This document shows positions 7,298 to 13,838 of a stretch of DNA of 14,701 bases, piece after piece. The DNA lies in assembly GCA_945872195.1 (NCBI GenBank), contig CAMBZO010000018.1, forward strand, positions 1 to 14,701, given 5' to 3'. The notes under the pieces were generated by a model. That model did no database searches and was not told where the DNA came from. It saw only the letters and a program-made list of their open reading frames with translations. The position numbers and the translations under genes were made by a program. Source of the DNA: Akkermansia muciniphila (GTDB lineage Bacteria; Verrucomicrobiota; Verrucomicrobiia; Limisphaerales; SXTU01). The first letter of the stretch is position 1, and each line of letters begins with the position of its first letter.

Positions 7298-7354
7298 CAG
7301 GCCTCGATTCGGTCCGCTGGAGGTAGGCAGGAACCCTTTCTAACCGCAGAACTC

Positions 7355-8677
7355 TTACTTGCCTGCCTGCATCGCCTTGACGTGTGCCAAGGTGCCGTTG
7401 CGCATGGCCTCGCTCGCCTTGGGCGTGCTCGTGTGGCCGGCGTCCGGGTCGTTGTGGATGGCTTTCTTCCCGGTGATATTATTGTAGGCCGCATACACGC
7501 TGGTCGGCGGGCAGGTGGTGTCAATGAACCCCACGGTGAAGACCGCTCCGGCCTTCGTGCGCGTGGCGAAGTTCATCGCGTCGTGATAGCGGACGGCCTC
7601 CACCACCTTCGGGTCGGGCTTCTCGGCGGACGGGCTGGGGATGAACTTCGGCCAGCCGTTGATGCGGTTGGCGACGATGCCCGTGTGGTCGCATCCGGCC
7701 GGCACGCCAGCGGCGAGGAACGTCACCCGCGCATCCAATCCGGCAGCCACGATGGCTTGGTATCCGCCCTGACTCGCTCCATAGACCACGACTGTCTTGC
7801 CATCCCATTCCGGCTGCGCGGTGAGGAAATCCAGCGCGCGCACAAGTCGGAGGAACATTCCCCGGAAGTAAACTGTGTCCCGCGACTCGCGGCCACGGAT
7901 GCGGTAGTCGCGCAGGTCACCACTGGCGAGGTCGGTGTAAAACTTGTCCGGCTGACCGTTGGGCAGGCCGTGCGCGTTGATGTCCAGGGCGAGGAAGTTC
8001 TGCTTCGCCCAGCCCACCGCCCCGCCGAGGCTGGCGCTGCGCACGCCCGCGCCGTGGACGAGCAGGATGATGGGCAGGCTCTTGGGTTTCGAGTTCTCAG
8101 GCTTTGCGAAGTAGCCGGATACCGGCGCGCCGACGGAATCCGCCTGCAGGTCAAATGCCGTGACGCCCGCCGTCGCCTGTTTCACCGCCGTGAGCCGCGA
8201 GTTCACGGGCACGGCGGCGAGTTGCTTCTTCTGGTCAGCCCAGAACGTGTCGAAGTCCGCCGGCACGGGCTGGCTCGGTTTGATTTTCAACGGGTCAATG
8301 CCTGCGCCACCGAGACCGGGGTAGGTTTTCTTGTCCGCACTGGTGAACGACGCTCGGCACAGGAGGAAGCCCGGTTCGTTGAGTTGGCCGGTGATTGTGG
8401 CGACGCCATTGGCGAGCTTGGCCTTGCCGCTGGTTGCGGGAGGCATTCCATCCTTGGTGATGATCCATTGCACCTCGGCCTCGGCGACGGGCTGCTTGTC
8501 CAACGTGAGCTCCAGCTTGAAACTCACGGTCTCGCCGGACTTGTAGAGCGCGTCGGCGCGGTCAGACGTGACCTTGAGGACGTAGTTGGTGGAGGGCCCC
8601 TGTGCGGAGAGGGACAACGCCGGTGCGAGCAGCGCGGCGGCCAATAGAAACGAACGACGAACGAGGTGCATGTGCAT
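7355..8677 (-). CDS. Secreted acetyl xylan esterase-like (AXE1) alpha/beta hydrolase
   Basis: 440 residues starting M-H-M-H at 8677; the second ATG at 8671 is equally possible. A basic then hydrophobic leader (residues 7-23, ending L-S-A-Q) marks a signal peptide. Residues about 30-120 form a beta-rich, Ig-like N-terminal domain. The rest is an alpha/beta hydrolase of the AXE1 type, recognised by the P-A-D-F-D-T-F-W region (139-146). The catalytic triad is likely Ser302 in G-A-S-Q-G-G, Asp386 in G-F-I-D-T-T-C-P-P, and His415 in D-A-G-H-T. H-G-A-G at 208-211 probably helps form the oxyanion hole. Relatives remove acetyl groups from xylan or cephalosporin-like substrates; carbohydrate deacetylation is the likely role but is not proven. 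It is divergent from the beta-helix gene and in tandem with DUF1501 across a 471-bp gap. Confidence 0.88.
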   Translation of the reverse strand: MHMHLVRRSFLLAAALLAPALSLSAQGPSTNYVLKVTSDRADALYKSGETVSFKLELTLDKQPVAEAEVQWIITKDGMPPATSGKAKLANGVATITGQLNEPGFLLCRASFTSADKKTYPGLGGAGIDPLKIKPSQPVPADFDTFWADQKKQLAAVPVNSRLTAVKQATAGVTAFDLQADSVGAPVSGYFAKPENSKPKSLPIILLVHGAGVRSASLGGAVGWAKQNFLALDINAHGLPNGQPDKFYTDLASGDLRDYRIRGRESRDTVYFRGMFLRLVRALDFLTAQPEWDGKTVVVYGASQGGYQAIVAAGLDARVTFLAAGVPAGCDHTGIVANRINGWPKFIPSPSAEKPDPKVVEAVRYHDAMNFATRTKAGAVFTVGFIDTTCPPTSVYAAYNNITGKKAIHNDPDAGHTSTPKASEAMRNGTLAHVKAMQAGK

Positions 8678-8776
8678 GGACGGGTTATCCGCGACGGCGC
8701 GCCCGCCGACAAGCGAATCCCCCCGGGCGTCAGATTTTCAGTTTCCGCCGCCCCTTTTTTTTCCTAGCCTCCGCCC
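8678..8776. promoter_or_regulatory. Divergent promoter region (esterase / beta-helix gene)
   Basis: This 99-bp gap lies between two divergent start codons and must contain promoters for both unless one gene has a leaderless or internal start. A run of eight T at 8755-8762 sits 14 bases upstream of the plus-strand ATG. No clear -35/-10 pair or Shine-Dalgarno sequence is seen for either gene. Confidence 0.4.
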
Positions 8777-9457
8777 ATGTTCAAGCCGACCGACCTCTTC
8801 GACCTCACGCAGACGGAGCACGCGGCGCTGTTCGACGGCTGCGAGTTCGCGTGGGACGCGCTCAAGAAGCTGAAGGCCTACATCGAGGCGAACGCGAAGG
8901 ACGCGCCGCCGCACGCCTTCGGCGCCCGCGTCTTCATTGGCCAAAACGTCCTCATCGGCGAAGGCACCGTCATCGAGGATGGCGCGATGATTAAGGGCCC
9001 GGCCATCATCGGGCGGAACTGCGAGATTCGCCACGGCGCCTACATCCGCGACCACGTCCTCATCGGCGACGGCTGCCTCATCGGGAACTCCTCCGAGCTG
9101 AAGCACTCGATCCTCTTCAACGGCTGTCAGGTGCCGCACTTCAACTACGTGGGCGATTCCATCCTCGGCCACAAGGCCCACCTCGGCGCGGGCGTCATCC
9201 TCTCGAACCTCAAGTCCCTCCCGGGCAACGTCACCGTGGAAATCAACGGCCAGCCGCACGACACCGGCCTGCGCAAGTTCGGCGCGATGCTTGGGGACAA
9301 GGCCGACCTCGGCTGCAACTCCGTGCTCAACCCCGGCAGCGTCATCGGGCGCGGCACGCTGATGTATCCGCTCACGAACTGGCGCGGCGTCGTCGGCCCG
9401 AACCGCATCGTGAAGAACAAGTCGACGGTGGAAGTGGTGGAGCGGCGGATGAAGTAG
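8777..9457 (+). CDS. Left-handed beta-helix (hexapeptide repeat) acyltransferase-like protein
   Basis: 226 residues from the ATG at 8777. An N-terminal helical segment (1-45) is followed by hexapeptide repeats from about 51 to 193, seen as [LIV]-G-x-x-x-x turns such as F-I-G-Q-N-V-L-I-G-E-G-T-V-I-E-D-G-A. The segment S-S-E-L-K-H-S (105-111) followed by C-Q-V-P-H-F-N-Y-V-G-D-S and then G-A-G-V-I-L-S-N closely follows the C-terminal acetyltransferase domain of GlmU and related sugar-1-phosphate thymidylyl/uridylyltransferase beta-helix domains. There is no nucleotidyltransferase domain, so it cannot be a complete bifunctional GlmU. It probably acetylates an amino sugar phosphate or pairs with a separate nucleotidyltransferase; the acceptor is unknown. 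No signal peptide, so cytoplasmic. A palindromic terminator follows directly. Confidence 0.85.
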   Translation: MFKPTDLFDLTQTEHAALFDGCEFAWDALKKLKAYIEANAKDAPPHAFGARVFIGQNVLIGEGTVIEDGAMIKGPAIIGRNCEIRHGAYIRDHVLIGDGCLIGNSSELKHSILFNGCQVPHFNYVGDSILGHKAHLGAGVILSNLKSLPGNVTVEINGQPHDTGLRKFGAMLGDKADLGCNSVLNPGSVIGRGTLMYPLTNWRGVVGPNRIVKNKSTVEVVERRMK

Positions 9458-9458
9458 G

Positions 9459-9490
9459 CCGGCGCGCCGGTCCGGCGCGCCGGTCTTTCT
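9459..9490 (+). terminator. Palindromic intrinsic terminator
   Basis: Starting one base after the stop codon, the 12-bp perfect palindrome ccggcgcgccgg occurs twice (9459-9470 and 9472-9483) with a single t between. The two copies can pair with each other into one strong GC stem, followed by tctttct. This fits a rho-independent terminator for the beta-helix gene. Because each copy is itself palindromic, it could alternatively fold as two small hairpins. Confidence 0.65.
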
Positions 9491-9727
9491 CCCCCAAGGC
9501 GCTGGTTTCAACTCCTCTTCGGCATCCTCGTCCTTGCGTCCGGTTTGTGCCGTGCGCAGCTCTTCCACCTCGGCTGCCAGCAGTCATTCCAAGGGGATCA
9601 CTTCTCGTTGAGCGTCATTCCCCGTGGACTTCCGCAAGCAACTCCACTAGAACCGCACCATGCGCCTGCCTTCACACGGTTTTCGCCAGCTTGTGGCAAG
9701 TCTCCGGCCAGCAGTTCTGAAATTTTT

Positions 9728-12700
9728 ATGACGCCCCACCACGACGACCACTCCAGCGAACCGCCCGCAGCGGTGCCTACTTACTTCAAATATCTGCTGG
9801 TCGCCTCGGCCCTGTTCATCGCCGGCGTCTCGGCGTTCTTCTCGGTGCAGGGGTTGGGCTTCCTGTTCGCCGGTTCCGCCGTGGCCGTGATGATCATGGC
9901 GTCGAGTCTCGAAGTGGGGAAACTCGTCGCCGCATCGTTCCTGTCCCGCTACTGGGACGTGACGAACCGGGTGCTGAAATTTTACCTCGTCCTCGCGGTG
10001 CTGGCGCTCATCGCGATCACGTCGCTGGGCAACTACGGTTATCTCGCGCGGGCGTATGAGCGCACGCACACGCAGATCAATTTGTTCGAGAGCCAGATTG
10101 CCAGCATCGAGAAGGAGATCGTGGACACGCAGCGCCAGATCGACGGCGGGCGTGGGTCGCTCGCCAAGAGCGGCGAGGCGAATCGGGAAGACATCGGCAA
10201 GCTCCAGCAGCGGATCACGGCGGGCAACGAGTCGTTGAACCAGGCGCTGGTTCGGCTTCAGGAGCGGCGCAAGACGGCGCAAGACCGGCGCGACGTAGAT
10301 TTGCAAGTGCCCGCCCAGCGCACGATGGAGCAGGGCGAGGGGTTGAAGAAAGCCATTACCCTCGAGGATGCGGCCATCGCGAGCCTCAACGAGCGGGTGG
10401 TGGTGATGGATAAGGCTGGCCCGCCGCGTTTCGCGATCGAGGAGGCGGCCGTGGCCAGTCTGAATGACCGGCAGGCCGCGCTGGACCGGACGCCGGCGCC
10501 GAAGTTCACCGTCGAGGAGGCCGCGCTGGCCACGCTCAATGAGCGGCTGGCGGCGCTGGACAAGGCGGCTGGCCCGAAGTTCGTCGCGGAGGAGTCGGCC
10601 ATTGCCACGCTGAACGAACGGCTGGCCGTGCTGGATCGCGCGGTGGACGCTTACACGAAGCAGGGTGCGGGCGGGCTGTTCAAGATCGACAACATCAAGA
10701 AAGGGCAGGTGCTTCAGGAGCAGCAGCGGCCCGCGCGCGTGGCCATCGCGGCGGAACTCGCGGAACAGCGCGGCCGTATCGAGGAGTTGCGTGTCGAGCA
10801 CATCAAACAGCAGGCGAAGGCGCGCGAAGTCATCACGGCGGACATTACCGCGCAGCGCACACACATCGAACAGTTGCGCGCGGACCACGCGAAACAGCAG
10901 GTCAAGGCCCGCACCGACATCGCGGCGGAACTCGCCACCGTGCGGGCGCGCATCGAGCAGTTGCGCACCGAGAACGCGAAGCAGCAGGTCAAGGCGCGCG
11001 CAGACATCGCGACGGAGCTCGTGGAGCGCCGCGCGAACATTGACCAGTTGCGCAGCGGCTACGCGAAGCAGGTGGAGGCGGCGGACCGCGAGATCGTCGC
11101 GGTGCGCGAGCGCTTCACGCAGGAGACGGCGCGGCTGGACGCGGAGGAACAGGAGAGTCGCAAGACGGGCGTGGCGGAGATTGGCGAGGTGGAGAAGCAG
11201 TTGAAGGCCATGCAGTCGCAGGGACTCGCGACGGTCTCGACGGGCGACTCACAGTCCGAGTCGCTCTATCAGCGCATCCGCACGCGCAACGAGGACATCC
11301 ACCGGCTGCGCGGACAGATCGCGGCGGTGGACATCGGCTCGTATCGCTTCGTGGCGCGCGCGTTCGATGCGACGGCGGATGGCGTGGTGAAATGGTTGAT
11401 GCTCGCGCTCGTGCTCGTCTTCGACCCGCTGGCGGTTTCGCTGGTCGTCGGGTTCAACGTGAGTTTGCTGACAGAGCGTCCGGGGCAACGGTCGCGTTCG
11501 ACTGTGGGGACTGCGGTGGGGGAGAACAGCGAGGAAACTCCTTCGGCTCCGGCCCCGCGTTCCAAGGCGATGGCTAAGGGGCTTGGCTTGCTCCTACTCC
11601 TCGCCACGTTGGGGGCGGTGGCGTTCGTTGGCCTTTGGGGCACGAGTGCCTTTCGCGACAAGGCACGAGCGGGGCATGGTAGCCTGATTCCCGGCGGGAG
11701 CTTCGCGGTGATGACGTTCCGGCCCGATGACTTGAGCCAGTCGGCGCAGGGGCAGACCTTCGCTGACTGGTTGGGAGCCTCGGGTGGCAAGGCGGTGGCG
11801 GACACGGTGGCGGAGCTGATGACGAACGGTTTCGATCCCAAGGCCGACCTTTACGCGTTCGCGAAGTTCCCGTCGCAGGACGCGGTGGGGAAGAACGACC
11901 GGCCCGTGATGTTGTGCGGCTTCGTGGCGCGCGTGACGGACCCAGTGGCGGTCGAGGCGGCGCTCTCGCGTATCGCGGACCAAGTCAGCAGCAACCTGCG
12001 CACGTCGTCGAACGCCGCGCCTTCGCGGGCGCGCAGCCGGGCGATGATCCGGCACGAGACGGGGCGCTACATGGACCCGGAGGGCGGTTACTTCACGTTC
12101 GGACTCACCGGGCAGGCGGTCATCCTGCTGATTGAGTTTGAGGGCGACCCGCAAGCCCCGTGTGTCGAGGAGGAGATTCGCCGCTGCCTCGCTCCGGTGG
12201 GTGCGTCCACCACGAGCACCGCGACGGAAGCGCGCGCGCAACTGCCGCCGCGTGCCCGCAGTCGCGACGGGGCGATTTCGCTGTGGTTTGATGCGGGGCG
12301 GTTTTGCAAGCACCTGCCCAAGAACGCGGCTGCGCAGACGCGGTATCAGCAGTTGGAGAAACATCTGAGCTTCGACCTGTTGCTCTCCGTCAAGCCGACC
12401 TTGAGCGGTCAATTGAACCTCATCGCCGACTACGCGTATCAGGGCGAGCGCTTCAAAGACCGGCAGCAGCCTACGCCGCTTCAACTGCTCGCGAAGATGG
12501 GCGCGGCGGATCAGGCGGGCATCGGTGGGCGGCTGATGGACCGGTGCATGGACACGTTCGACTACGATTCGCTCATCGAGCGCCTGCGCGCGGCGTTGGG
12601 CGGGACCAACGGCACCAGCGCGCAGCAGGTGCTGATTGAAAAGACGTTTAGTTCGGAGCGGGACGCGCGGTTTGTCCTGAGCGCTCGTTACGGCGAGCAA

Positions 12701-12745
12701 GCCGGGCCACCGCTGCTTGCGGCCATGCAAACGCTTTTCCAGTGA
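9728..12745 (+). CDS. Large membrane protein: 3 TM, repeat-rich coiled coil, 2 TM, extracytoplasmic domain
   Basis: 1005 residues from the ATG at 9728; the frame is open 61 codons further upstream, but that part lacks protein-like features. Predicted TM helices: about 21-40, 43-60, 82-104, 553-580 and 617-637. Residues 111-550 are charged, mostly helical coiled coil with two repeat families: four 25-residue units (213-308) and four 29-residue units (337-452). The TM2-TM3 loop and the segment after TM4 are basic, so the N-terminus should be inside, the coiled coil periplasmic, and the C-terminal domain (about 650-1005) also outside. The segments L-E-V-G-K-L-V-A-A-S-F-L-x-R-Y-W, I-T-S-L-G-N-Y-G-Y-L, and V-V-K-W-L-M-L-A-L-V-L-V-F-D-P-L-A-V recall uncharacterised membrane proteins that I associate with T4-like and other large phages and some bacteria. 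The C-terminal domain is not recognised with confidence. Function unknown. A lipoprotein gene follows after 10 bp. Confidence 0.85.
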   Translation: MTPHHDDHSSEPPAAVPTYFKYLLVASALFIAGVSAFFSVQGLGFLFAGSAVAVMIMASSLEVGKLVAASFLSRYWDVTNRVLKFYLVLAVLALIAITSLGNYGYLARAYERTHTQINLFESQIASIEKEIVDTQRQIDGGRGSLAKSGEANREDIGKLQQRITAGNESLNQALVRLQERRKTAQDRRDVDLQVPAQRTMEQGEGLKKAITLEDAAIASLNERVVVMDKAGPPRFAIEEAAVASLNDRQAALDRTPAPKFTVEEAALATLNERLAALDKAAGPKFVAEESAIATLNERLAVLDRAVDAYTKQGAGGLFKIDNIKKGQVLQEQQRPARVAIAAELAEQRGRIEELRVEHIKQQAKAREVITADITAQRTHIEQLRADHAKQQVKARTDIAAELATVRARIEQLRTENAKQQVKARADIATELVERRANIDQLRSGYAKQVEAADREIVAVRERFTQETARLDAEEQESRKTGVAEIGEVEKQLKAMQSQGLATVSTGDSQSESLYQRIRTRNEDIHRLRGQIAAVDIGSYRFVARAFDATADGVVKWLMLALVLVFDPLAVSLVVGFNVSLLTERPGQRSRSTVGTAVGENSEETPSAPAPRSKAMAKGLGLLLLLATLGAVAFVGLWGTSAFRDKARAGHGSLIPGGSFAVMTFRPDDLSQSAQGQTFADWLGASGGKAVADTVAELMTNGFDPKADLYAFAKFPSQDAVGKNDRPVMLCGFVARVTDPVAVEAALSRIADQVSSNLRTSSNAAPSRARSRAMIRHETGRYMDPEGGYFTFGLTGQAVILLIEFEGDPQAPCVEEEIRRCLAPVGASTTSTATEARAQLPPRARSRDGAISLWFDAGRFCKHLPKNAAAQTRYQQLEKHLSFDLLLSVKPTLSGQLNLIADYAYQGERFKDRQQPTPLQLLAKMGAADQAGIGGRLMDRCMDTFDYDSLIERLRAALGGTNGTSAQQVLIEKTFSSERDARFVLSARYGEQAGPPLLAAMQTLFQ
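10364..10651 (+). repeat. Four 25-residue (75-bp) coding repeats, family A
   Basis: Units start at 10364, 10439, 10514 and 10589 (the last is shortened to 21 residues). Each begins E-[ED]-[AS]-A, continues [IVL]-A-[ST]-L-N-[ED]-R, then [AV]-[AV]-[LM]-D-[KR], and the first three end P-[RK]-F. Each reads as a helix followed by a Pro-containing turn. The DNA copies differ mostly at third positions, so they were duplicated some time ago and are held by selection on protein. Confidence 0.85.
10736..11083 (+). repeat. Four 29-residue (87-bp) coding repeats, family B
   Basis: Units start at 10736, 10823, 10910 and 10997. The shared pattern is R-x-x-I-[AT]-[AT]-[ED]-[LI]-x-x-x-R-x-x-I-[ED]-[EQ]-L-R, followed by K-Q and a closing K-A or A-A. 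Units 2, 3 and 4 share nearly identical stretches around gcgaa-cagcaggtcaag, pointing to a more recent duplication than family A. The pattern is that of a continuous charged helix without prolines. Confidence 0.85.
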
Positions 12746-12755
12746 GCCATTCACC

Positions 12756-13778
12756 ATGCGTCGGCACCTGACATTTCTCCTGCTCGCGGGAGTTGTCGCG
12801 CTGTCCGCGTGTCGGTCCAAGCCGAAGCAAAAGGTCGCGGAGTTGCCAGAGGAACCGCCGGTGGTCGGGCATTCGGGGAAGGTTCGGCTCCGCTCGGTGG
12901 AGTCGGAGTCCGAAGCCGGGAAGGCGTCGGCGGGGCGCGCCAAGCCCAAGGCGGGCGTGCCCGAGGCGGCTCCGGCAGCGCCTGTGATGAAGAAGGTCAT
13001 TGAGCCGAAGCCGCCCATCGTTGCCAAACCTGACAGCGCGCCCATCCCGTCACCCGCGCCCAGTCAGCCCCCGAAGGTGAAAGCGGTGGAGGTTGCGAAG
13101 CCGGGCGGCGTGCCAGTGAGCGCACCGGATAAAGTTCCTGCCGCGAAGCCGCCGGTTCAGCCCAGCGCTGCCTCGCCACCCGCCGAAGCGGGGCAGGGGA
13201 GTCGGCCCCCCGCCGTGAAACCCGTTCCGCCTCCCGGCGCTCTGCCCGCGCCCATTCCGCCGACTGCCGGCAAACCGAGTGCGGCCCCGCCACCGGACGA
13301 ACCGTTGCCGAAGACCACCCGCACTGCGAAACCCGCAGACGGACGGGCGGGCGAACTCAGCCTTCCCGCCAAACCGCAGGCCACCGCTGCGGCTACCGAG
13401 CCGCTGCGCTCGGCGATTCCACCCGCCGCGGCGGTCCCAGCCAAGCCGGCGGCGGTCGGTCCGATGTTGGGCTTGGTGGGAGTCGAACCACGACCCCGCG
13501 TTGGTGACTCGCGCCCGCTGCCCTTGACGACCGGAAGTGCAGGAACCACGAACGCGGCGGCTCCACCCCTGGCTTTACAGGTCGGCTCCGGCACGAACAT
13601 CGCACCGGCTACCAACGACGTGCTTCGTGCGATTGGCGTCGATCCGCTGCTGCAAGGAACGGCTTGGCGCGAGCAGCAACTGGCGCGGCAAGCCGCCGAA
13701 CAGAAGGCACGCGAGGAAGAGCAGCGGAAGCTCAAGGGCGCGCTGTATCGGTTCCTATTCAAGGGTGGCACCAACTAA
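12756..13778 (+). CDS. Proline/alanine-rich lipoprotein
   Basis: 340 residues from the ATG at 12756, 10 bp after the large membrane protein gene, so the two are very likely cotranscribed. The N-terminus M-R-R-H then a hydrophobic core and L-S-A-C (Cys19) is a clear lipobox; the residue after Cys is Arg, not Asp, which would favour outer-membrane sorting under the E. coli rule. Residues 30-250 are low-complexity Pro, Ala, Lys and Val, typical of an extended periplasm-spanning or wall-threading stalk. The end is different: about residues 285-340 include D-V-L-R-A-I-G-V-D-P-L-L and a charged helix ending L-Y-R-F-L-F-K-G-G. No catalytic domain is recognised. The pairing suggests it works with the upstream membrane protein, possibly bridging the envelope; this is inference. 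Confidence 0.8.
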   Translation: MRRHLTFLLLAGVVALSACRSKPKQKVAELPEEPPVVGHSGKVRLRSVESESEAGKASAGRAKPKAGVPEAAPAAPVMKKVIEPKPPIVAKPDSAPIPSPAPSQPPKVKAVEVAKPGGVPVSAPDKVPAAKPPVQPSAASPPAEAGQGSRPPAVKPVPPPGALPAPIPPTAGKPSAAPPPDEPLPKTTRTAKPADGRAGELSLPAKPQATAAATEPLRSAIPPAAAVPAKPAAVGPMLGLVGVEPRPRVGDSRPLPLTTGSAGTTNAAAPPLALQVGSGTNIAPATNDVLRAIGVDPLLQGTAWREQQLARQAAEQKAREEEQRKLKGALYRFLFKGGTN

Positions 13779-13838
13779 TCGGGGCTGAGTCTTCCTTCCT
13801 GCTTCCGTCCTCTGGTTGAATCAGTTGGAATCCGCGCC

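Larger units (their letters stand above)
6884..7354. other. 471-bp non-coding stretch with stem-loops and degenerate repeats
   Basis: No convincing gene lies here: the short open frames have no recognisable composition or motifs. The stretch separates two minus-strand genes, so it should hold the esterase gene's 3' end and the DUF1501 promoter and leader. A more AT-rich patch at about 6985-7003 (aaaataatttgtattc) could supply a -10 element on either strand, and a ttgaca at 7005-7010 on the plus strand resembles a -35 box without a good partner. Stem-loops are at 7028-7051 (agcttc/gaagct), 7055-7125 and 7179-7197 (cttaaac, loop ttcac, gtttaag). A 21-bp degenerate tandem repeat is at 7235-7297. 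Confidence 0.5.

Noticed and set aside
9545..9727. Upstream extension of the large membrane protein by 61 codons.
   Set aside because: The extension lacks helix or membrane character, and the conserved-looking N-terminal module starts shortly after the ATG at 9728.
9647..10888. A 413-codon minus-strand open frame.
   Set aside because: It lies antisense to the coiled-coil gene. Its apparent repeats are only the complement of the real coding repeats.
11594..13045. A 483-codon minus-strand open frame.
   Set aside because: It spans the end of one plus-strand gene, the gap, and the start of a lipoprotein with an intact lipobox. No protein features are seen in the minus frame.
13474..13493. ggtgggagtcgaaccacgac on the plus strand looks like the complement of a tRNA T-arm.
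   Set aside because: The flanking minus-strand sequence lacks a D-arm, an anticodon arm and an acceptor stem at tRNA spacing, and the T stem does not pair well. The bases also lie in frame in a lipoprotein gene.
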